Source of the DNA: Bacteroidales bacterium UBA6360
GTDB lineage: Bacteria > Bacteroidota > Bacteroidia > Bacteroidales > UBA932
Length of the DNA stretch: 6,783 bases
Assembly (NCBI GenBank): GCA_002440085.1
Contig: DJRM01000074.1
Coordinates: 3,845 to 10,627 of the forward strand
Reading direction: 5' to 3'
The notes beneath the pieces are model-generated. The model was given only the letters and a program-made list of their open reading frames with translations. It was not told where the DNA came from and did not search any database. Shown here piece by piece: positions 1-4,785 of the stretch (position 1 is the stretch's first letter; each line of letters begins with the position of its first letter). Both the position numbers and the translations under genes were made by a program.

Positions 1-56
1 TGTGGGACGACTGCGACAAGTGCAGATGCCCATATTGCAAGGACTGCTGTCGGTAA
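1..56 (+). CDS. 3' end of an upstream gene with a cysteine-rich C-terminal tail (partial)
   Basis: Reading codons from base 3, the frame is open from the window edge to a TAA at 54-56 and gives WDDCDKCRCPYCKDCCR. Six of the 17 residues are Cys, in a CxxCxCxxCxxCC arrangement. The stop lies 26 bases before the ATG of the next gene, which matches the 30- and 19-base gaps seen downstream, so this is plausibly the last part of the preceding operon member. Pilin operons of Bacteroidales often have DUF3575 or DUF3868 proteins upstream, but 17 residues are too few to assign a family. A cluster like this could bind metal or form disulfides; that is inference. The other two frames are also open here, so the assignment rests on spacing and on the non-random Cys pattern. 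Confidence 0.5.
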   Translation, partial: WDDCDKCRCPYCKDCCR

Positions 57-82
57 GAAACAAGACACATTCGGAAAAGACA

Positions 83-970
83 ATGAAAACATCTCGAAAT
101 ATAGCACTCACGGTAATGGCGGTCATCGGCCTCGCCTCATGCAACATTTCAGTTCATCCCGGCGACTCCGGACTGGCCGTTTCGGCTGACTGGGCAGATA
201 AGGACGACAGGGCTACGGCAGTCACAAAAGAAAACCTGCTGATTTTCAATGCAGCCACAGGAGCCGAAGAGGTGAACTTCTCCTGCGGCGATGCACGTGA
301 ACTCGGAAGCCGACTGTTTCCGCTTGAGACAGGAGACTACGCGGCGACCCTGTTTGTGAATCTCGCCGAGCCGTTCAGGTTCGGCCCCGACCAGGCGACC
401 CAAGACGAATTGAGCATCAGCCTCAACGGCGGGACAAGCCCGTTCCACGCATACTTCGGCTCGGAAGACGCCCGCATTGACAACTCCGACAATGGAGTGA
501 CTGAAGTCCAAATGTCCGCGCACCGGATTCTCAGCGAATTTGCGATAGAAATTGAAGGGGCGCCGGAAGGGCTTAGTCTGGACATCACCGTCGTCAATTC
601 TTCCGAATGTCTCTTCCCGTTGAAAAGGAACGCCGAAGGCCAGTACGGCCTGACATCGTCCACAGCAAAAGAATCTGTCATCCCGGACGTAAGACTTTCA
701 GACAATGAACGCCGCAGTGAAATCTTCCGGGTCATGCCGACTGTCGACGGCAGGGAATATTCCATCATCACGATGAAGCTTCACTTTCCCGACGGAACTG
801 AACATGAGACTATGCTGGAATCGCCGAGGATGAATGTTTCCGGCAAATATCTGATTAGCCTGAAATTCAGTGAGCTCCGACCTTTCATGAGGCTTAGCGG
901 ACACGTCATCGGCAACTGGACCGAAGGATGGACCTACGCTGGCGAAATCACCGACCCGGACACAATATGA
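83..970 (+). CDS. Lipoprotein, possible FimB/Mfa2-type fimbrial anchor or divergent fimbrillin
   Basis: This is a 295-residue predicted lipoprotein. The ATG at 83 was chosen because it opens a clean signal peptide: KTSR, a hydrophobic stretch, then lipobox LASC with Cys20. In-frame starts at 2 (GTG) and 26 would put about 20-27 extra hydrophilic residues ahead of the signal and overlap the upstream gene. The mature protein has the alternating strand pattern of pilin-like sandwiches: LAVSADWADKDDR (31-43), a Phe/Pro/Gly-rich segment with LETGDYAATLFVNLAEPF, then HRILSEFAIEIEG, and a final strand region with Trp279 and Trp283 (IGNWTEGWTYAGEI). The other four proteins share the late GxW/xxW strand and a basic residue about 23 residues after the Cys (Arg43 here). 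The QMLW fimbrillin motif is absent. The sequence style and neighbours suggest the FimB/Mfa2 (PF08842) or DUF5119-like group that anchors or caps type V pili. The family call is tentative; the lipoprotein call is firm. Confidence 0.75.
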   Translation: MKTSRNIALTVMAVIGLASCNISVHPGDSGLAVSADWADKDDRATAVTKENLLIFNAATGAEEVNFSCGDARELGSRLFPLETGDYAATLFVNLAEPFRFGPDQATQDELSISLNGGTSPFHAYFGSEDARIDNSDNGVTEVQMSAHRILSEFAIEIEGAPEGLSLDITVVNSSECLFPLKRNAEGQYGLTSSTAKESVIPDVRLSDNERRSEIFRVMPTVDGREYSIITMKLHFPDGTEHETMLESPRMNVSGKYLISLKFSELRPFMRLSGHVIGNWTEGWTYAGEITDPDTI

Positions 971-1000
971 TTTTAACAAATATATCATACCCAAAACACA

Positions 1001-1897
1001 ATGAACAAAAAAAACATTTTCATTGCAGTCCTGCCGGCAGTGCTCGCATTTGGCAGCTGCAACAAAAACGTGACCGTCAGCGAGGCGACTCCTGAATTCA
1101 TCACGGTGTCTACCAGCATCGCGACAAAAGTCACAACCGCCGAAGACGGCTCCCAGACTTTTGCCAACGGGGATGAAATCAGCGTCTATGCCTGGGTGGG
1201 CACTCCGAATGCTGTCCCTACAGCCGGTGAACGCGTCGTGAACAACGCCATCAACACTCTCGGGACAGACGGGAAATGGACTGCCGCTCCACAGATGTTG
1301 TGGAAAAACCTCAAGGACAAGCACTACTTCATCGGAGTGTATCCTGCGGACAAGGCTGCAGAAGCTGACCTCACGAAGGTTGCATGCTCTGTTGACCCTG
1401 CCAAGCAGACTGAAAGCGACATTCTTGTCGCAACCGAACTTGACGGAAAAATCGCCGAAAACAATCCGGTGGGTCTTACTTTTGACCATATCATGGCAAA
1501 AGTCATCGTTGAACTCAGCTTCCGCAACCAATGGGGAGGCAACAAGCCGGAAGTCAGCGCAGTGGAGCTCAAGAATGTCGCGACTGAAGGCACTTTGAAC
1601 TACCTCACAAAGGCCGTAACGCCATCAGCGACCCGCGGTGTAATGGAGATCCCGGAAATCACCGAGAACACGCAATACACTTCCGTGATCATCCCGCAGG
1701 ACGGAATCAACACCGTTGTAGTGAGAATCGATGGGAAAGACTTCACCTACACCAGCCAGACTGATTTTGAGCTTGCACAAGGCAAATACACCACCATCAG
1801 GCTTGTGGTCGGAAGAAACCAGATTGACCTCGGCGACGTGAAAATCAACGAATGGAAAAATGGTGCCGAAATCGAAGGCGGAGAAGCTGTGGACTAA
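1001..1897 (+). CDS. Fimbrillin family lipoprotein (type V pilin-like subunit)
   Basis: This 298-residue protein has a lipoprotein signal ending in FGSC (Cys20). The mature part carries the hallmarks of the fimbrillin / Mfa-like family (PF13149): EFITVSTSIATK with Lys43 as a likely trypsin-like maturation site, FANGDEISVYAWV, W(x4)QMLW at about 94-101 followed by HYFIGVYPAD, FDHIMAKVIVEL at 161-172, the YTSVIIPQDG strand, GKYTTIRLVVGRNQI, and a terminal strand INEWKNGAEI around Trp285. The FDH and QMLW motifs and the closing W-strand recur in the next gene and in the last one. In known type V pili, cleavage after a basic residue removes the lipidated N-terminal peptide and opens a groove for the donor strand of the next subunit; this protein is suited to that role. 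The gap to the previous gene is 30 bases and AT-rich, with no Shine-Dalgarno site, which is normal for Bacteroidota. It could be the stalk or an accessory pilin. The family call is strong; the exact subunit role is unknown. Confidence 0.9.
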   Translation: MNKKNIFIAVLPAVLAFGSCNKNVTVSEATPEFITVSTSIATKVTTAEDGSQTFANGDEISVYAWVGTPNAVPTAGERVVNNAINTLGTDGKWTAAPQMLWKNLKDKHYFIGVYPADKAAEADLTKVACSVDPAKQTESDILVATELDGKIAENNPVGLTFDHIMAKVIVELSFRNQWGGNKPEVSAVELKNVATEGTLNYLTKAVTPSATRGVMEIPEITENTQYTSVIIPQDGINTVVVRIDGKDFTYTSQTDFELAQGKYTTIRLVVGRNQIDLGDVKINEWKNGAEIEGGEAVD

Positions 1898-1916
1898 GTT
1901 TTAAACATATTCAGAC

Positions 1917-2888
1917 ATGAAAATAAGACAATTTCTAATCTTGCTGACGGTGGCGGCTGCATTTGCCGCGTGCTCCAAGACATCAGCCCCACAGACGCCG
2001 CCGGACAACGTCGTAAGAGTCACGGCAGACGTTACAGCGACAAAGGGCTATTGCACGACCGAGACTCTCAAAAGCTTCGACCTCTTTGTCAAGAGTGCAA
2101 GCACCAAGTACAGCTACACGAACACCACGTTCACAAAGAACTCTTCTACAGGCGAATGGGTACCGGCTAAACAGATGCTTTGGGAAGGCAGCACGGCTGC
2201 GTTCACTTTTCTTGCCGTGTCTCCGGTTCTTTCAACGAGAGACTGTTCCATTCCGGACGACCTCAACGAGCCCGTGTTCAATTTCAGCGTGGAGGCGAAC
2301 CAGACCTTAGAAAGCACGGCATCCGACCTCCTGCTCTGCTCAAAAGGCGATGTGACAAGAAACGGCAACACCTTGGATTTCGATGACGCGGGACGCCTTA
2401 AGGTGGCTTTTCGCCATGCAATGTCTCTTCTTAAAATACAACTCACATTCGGCACAGAGTTCAACCACAACGGAGTGCCTGCCACAAATCCCGCAAACGA
2501 GCTCATGGTCAACGGTTTCAACGGGGATGCGGCCGTAAAGATGACGGACTCCGGAGACTGGAGCATTTCCGCCATAGACGACACCAGGAAAGCCATTAAG
2601 GCCTACGAATCCGCCTGGGCCCCGGCCAATGACACGGAGGGTAACTGCAAGGCCACATTCGAGTGCATCGTGGTGCCTCAGTCAATGACGAGTTTCACCT
2701 TGTCTTTCTATGCTTCCGAAAAGCCATACACCTACACCGCAGAGCTCGGCCCGGACTTCTCTTTCCAGCCGGGAAAGGAATATGTTCTGCCTCTTGTCAT
2801 CGGAAAGGATGAAGCACAATTGTCGGAAGACATATCTGCAAAAGCGTGGATCAGCGCAGGAGATTCCAAGGACCTTGAAACGGATTAG
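1917..2888 (+). CDS. Fimbrillin family lipoprotein, cysteine-containing
   Basis: This 323-residue protein has signal peptide MKIRQFLILLTVAAAFAAC with lipobox FAAC (Cys19). The Mfa-like layout is clear: VVRVTADVTATK with Lys43 as candidate processing site, ETLKSFDLFV, GEWVPAKQMLW (QMLW at 86-89) then FTFLAVSP, a helix-like linker with LESTASDLLLCSKGD, VAFRHAMSLLKIQL (Phe165, His167), ATFECIVVPQSM, FSFQPGKEYVLPLVIGKDEA, and a last strand with Trp311 (AKAWISAGD). The FRHAMS segment corresponds to FDHIMAK in the preceding protein and FYHSLVK in the last one. Five Cys lie in the mature region (in GYCTT, RDCSIP, LLLCSKG, GNCKA and FECIV), against one in the upstream pilin, so disulfides are possible. 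The start is 19 bases after the previous stop, and only 3 bases separate its stop from the next start, so it is co-transcribed. It is probably a stalk or accessory subunit; the role is inferred. Confidence 0.88.
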   Translation: MKIRQFLILLTVAAAFAACSKTSAPQTPPDNVVRVTADVTATKGYCTTETLKSFDLFVKSASTKYSYTNTTFTKNSSTGEWVPAKQMLWEGSTAAFTFLAVSPVLSTRDCSIPDDLNEPVFNFSVEANQTLESTASDLLLCSKGDVTRNGNTLDFDDAGRLKVAFRHAMSLLKIQLTFGTEFNHNGVPATNPANELMVNGFNGDAAVKMTDSGDWSISAIDDTRKAIKAYESAWAPANDTEGNCKATFECIVVPQSMTSFTLSFYASEKPYTYTAELGPDFSFQPGKEYVLPLVIGKDEAQLSEDISAKAWISAGDSKDLETD

Positions 2889-2891
2889 GCT

Positions 2892-4781
2892 ATGAAGAAA
2901 CTGTTATTATCGGCAACGGCAGCGCTTTCGATATTCGCCGCGTGCCAGAAAGAAGATATGTCGCCCTATCTTTTAGACAGCGAAGCCGTGCGCATCGAAG
3001 CGGCAGTAGGGACTATGACCAAGAGCAACCCTCTCGGCTCCACGGAAGAACAGAAGAAATTCAACGATGGCGACCGTATCTCCATCACAAACGCCGGCAA
3101 GGCCGTGGTCTATAGACTCCAGAGCGGCGCTTGGACTCCCGAGAACGCGGACGAGTACCTCAAGTGGGACAAGAAAGACCTCTCTTTCACCGCCAAATAC
3201 CCGGCGGACTACACGGGAATCCCCGATTACCAGGACACTAAAGACAAACTGGCGGCTGCGGACTATATGGAAGGTACCGTGATGCTCGCGTCCATCCCAG
3301 ATGACCGGGCTCTCAGAGTGGATCTTTTTAGGAAGAATGTATTGGTGAGGATCAAGGTTCTGAAATATAATGATGAGTATAATGAGGAGACGGATGATAT
3401 TCGTGACGTCCGTATATGTGGAAAGAAGATTGAGGAGGGTGTTTATGATAACGAGGTGACAGAGCCATTGCTTCAGGACAAGGACGGCAATGTCGTCACG
3501 ACAGGCGGGGGCAAAGTGGGCTATACCTACAGCGCCATAGTAAGTCCAAATGCCAAAGATGAAAACAGCGACGGCAGGTTCGTCAATCTTTCTGTGTATA
3601 GAGACGGTGTGGACCTGAGCGGATATCAGGGAATTTCGGTCATCGGCTTTCCTGAACTTATCGCCGGGAAGTCCTACACGTTCGACCTGATTGTCGGCAA
3701 GACCTCCGCCAAAATCGGCAGCATCACAGTGAACAACTGGACGAATCAAACTATCGATGAGGTCGGTGAGACCGATCCTGTTGACACCTGGGACGGCCAG
3801 ACCGCCACTGCCTTCGCCACTCAAGATGCGGACGGCAGCGAACTTGGCAAAACTGAAGACAAGCCGATCCTTATCAACAACTGCGCCCAGCTCGCCTATC
3901 TTGCTCAGCAGGTGAACGATGGGTACAGCTACGAAAACACGTACTTCAGACTCACTGATGACCTTAATCTCGCTGACAAAAGATGGACACCAATCGGGAA
4001 GTTTGAGGGCTGTTTTTCAGGGCACTTTGATGGAAACAATCACGATATCCTCCGCTTGAATGTGGACGGTTCCCCGTATTATGCAGGACTCTTTGGGCGT
4101 ATCTCGGGTGGAAGTGTCAAGAACGTGAATATTCGTTCCGGCTCGGTGAGGACAGACAATGATGCTCATGATAGCGCAGCAGGAGGAATCGCGGGGCACA
4201 TTTATGAAGGCTGTCGGATTGAGAACTGCACTGCGAGCGTCAATGTGAGTGGAAAGTCAAATGTCGGAGGAGTGGTTGGTTATATCATTAATGGTTCTAT
4301 TCTCAATTGTCATTTCCTTTCGGGTGAAATTGACGGTGGCGAGAGTGTCGGAGGAATTGTCGGCAATGTCGGTTATACCCAAGCTGATAAAAACACTGTC
4401 CGCGGCTGTTCTACTAATGCTTCGGTGAAGGGAACAGAGAAGGTCGGAGGCATTTGCGGTTGGTTTGGTAATGAAAATTACAAATTCTCTAATTGTACCA
4501 TGAAAGGGAGCGTTACCGTCACTGGGAACTCTTGCGGAGGTCTTGTAGGCTATTTATCTAGTAGCATCGGAACGTTCGAAAGTTGTCAGTTCGAAGGCTC
4601 GATTAAGAAGGATGGCAGCACCGTTTCCAATACGGGAATTGCCATTGGCTATGACGAAAGCGCTGTGACTTTCTCTAAATGCGTGTGCACGATAGACACG
4701 CAGACCTACATGGCTTTAAATGGGCGGGAAGCCGGCAGTAAAAGTGATGATTATATCGGAATCGAAGTAACAGTTAAATGA
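2892..4781 (+). CDS. Fimbrillin-domain lipoprotein fused to a C-terminal GLUG-repeat (beta-helix) domain
   Basis: This 629-residue protein has signal peptide MKKLLLSATAALSIFAAC (Cys18), followed by QKED. That is an acidic-after-Lys pattern like the lipoprotein surface-export signal known in Bacteroidota. Residues about 30-290 are a divergent fimbrillin domain: VRIEAAVGTMTK (Lys44), FNDGDRISI, W-TPE(x4)YLKW then FTAKYPADY, LFRKNVLVRIKVL, YTYSAIVSPN, LIAGKSYTFDLIVGK and Trp283. From W300-D-G a second domain begins. AQLAYLAQQVN at 332-342 and WTPIG / FDGNNH lead into GLUG-type units starting at 398 (AGLFG), 430, 458, 486, 518 and 548, plus a degenerate one near 581. The GLUG motif (PF07581) occurs in bacterial surface adhesins and peptidases; a solenoid fold is inferred. 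One Cys per unit recurs in register (446, 473, 506, 535, 565, 597). A patch at 3321-3470 is AT-rich compared with its surroundings. The likely role is a pilus-tip or surface adhesin; the ligand is unknown. Confidence 0.88.
   Translation: MKKLLLSATAALSIFAACQKEDMSPYLLDSEAVRIEAAVGTMTKSNPLGSTEEQKKFNDGDRISITNAGKAVVYRLQSGAWTPENADEYLKWDKKDLSFTAKYPADYTGIPDYQDTKDKLAAADYMEGTVMLASIPDDRALRVDLFRKNVLVRIKVLKYNDEYNEETDDIRDVRICGKKIEEGVYDNEVTEPLLQDKDGNVVTTGGGKVGYTYSAIVSPNAKDENSDGRFVNLSVYRDGVDLSGYQGISVIGFPELIAGKSYTFDLIVGKTSAKIGSITVNNWTNQTIDEVGETDPVDTWDGQTATAFATQDADGSELGKTEDKPILINNCAQLAYLAQQVNDGYSYENTYFRLTDDLNLADKRWTPIGKFEGCFSGHFDGNNHDILRLNVDGSPYYAGLFGRISGGSVKNVNIRSGSVRTDNDAHDSAAGGIAGHIYEGCRIENCTASVNVSGKSNVGGVVGYIINGSILNCHFLSGEIDGGESVGGIVGNVGYTQADKNTVRGCSTNASVKGTEKVGGICGWFGNENYKFSNCTMKGSVTVTGNSCGGLVGYLSSSIGTFESCQFEGSIKKDGSTVSNTGIAIGYDESAVTFSKCVCTIDTQTYMALNGREAGSKSDDYIGIEVTVK
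3789..4778 (+). repeat. Copy 1 of a ~1 kb diverged direct repeat encoding the GLUG module
   Basis: This stretch runs from the W-D-G junction after the fimbrillin domain to the last sense codon, and it pairs with 5791-6783. A gap-free hand alignment of 4443-4556 with 6409-6522 gives 95 of 114 identical bases. Exact matches include 33 bases (4221-4253 with 6193-6225) and 22 bases (4303-4324 with 6275-6296). Small in-frame indels shift the offset between the copies from 1966 to 2005 bases. Similarity is weaker at the start of the module, where mainly AQLAYLAQQVN, WTPIG and FDGNNH are kept. The left boundary is set from protein similarity and is approximate. Confidence 0.85.
4083..4616 (+). repeat. 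Six tandem GLUG units in the first large lipoprotein
   Basis: The units start at residues 398, 430, 458, 486, 518 and 548, that is, every 28-32 residues. Their heads are AGLFG, AGGIAG, VGGVVG, VGGIVG, VGGICG and CGGLVG. Units 2-6 then have 10-15 variable residues, an xxC strand, and a closing strand such as ASVNVSG, SGEIDG, ASVKG or GSVTVTG. Unit 1 has KNV in place of the Cys. A weaker seventh unit (TGIAIG, then SKCVC) follows at about 581-599. The regular length suggests one unit per solenoid turn; this is inference from the periodicity. Confidence 0.88.
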
Positions 4782-4785
4782 GATG
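4776..4785 (+). promoter_or_regulatory. Stop-start junction likely to couple translation
   Basis: The TGA stop at 4779-4781 is followed by one base and then the ATG at 4783-4785. An out-of-frame ATG at 4778 overlaps the stop but runs into TGA after two codons. With no Shine-Dalgarno site visible, ribosomes finishing the upstream gene may reinitiate here, keeping the two GLUG proteins at linked levels. The coupling is inferred from spacing only. Confidence 0.4.

Noticed and set aside
2..82. Upstream in-frame starts (GTG at 2, ATG at 26) for the first lipoprotein
   Set aside because: They would bury the signal peptide behind a hydrophilic leader and overlap the upstream gene; the ATG at 83 gives a standard lipoprotein signal.
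971..1000. AT-rich 30-base gap as a possible internal promoter
   Set aside because: No TAnnTTTG / TTTG pair is visible, and A/T-rich leaders before start codons are normal in Bacteroidota.
698..1531. 277-codon open frame on the minus strand
   Set aside because: It lies across two well-supported + strand lipoprotein genes and their gap, has no signal or recognisable domain, and has an unusually Cys/His/Phe-rich composition typical of a shadow frame.
2973..3824. 283-codon open frame on the minus strand
   Set aside because: It is fully antisense to the fimbrillin domain of the first fusion protein, with no family motif; it is a shadow of GC-biased codons.
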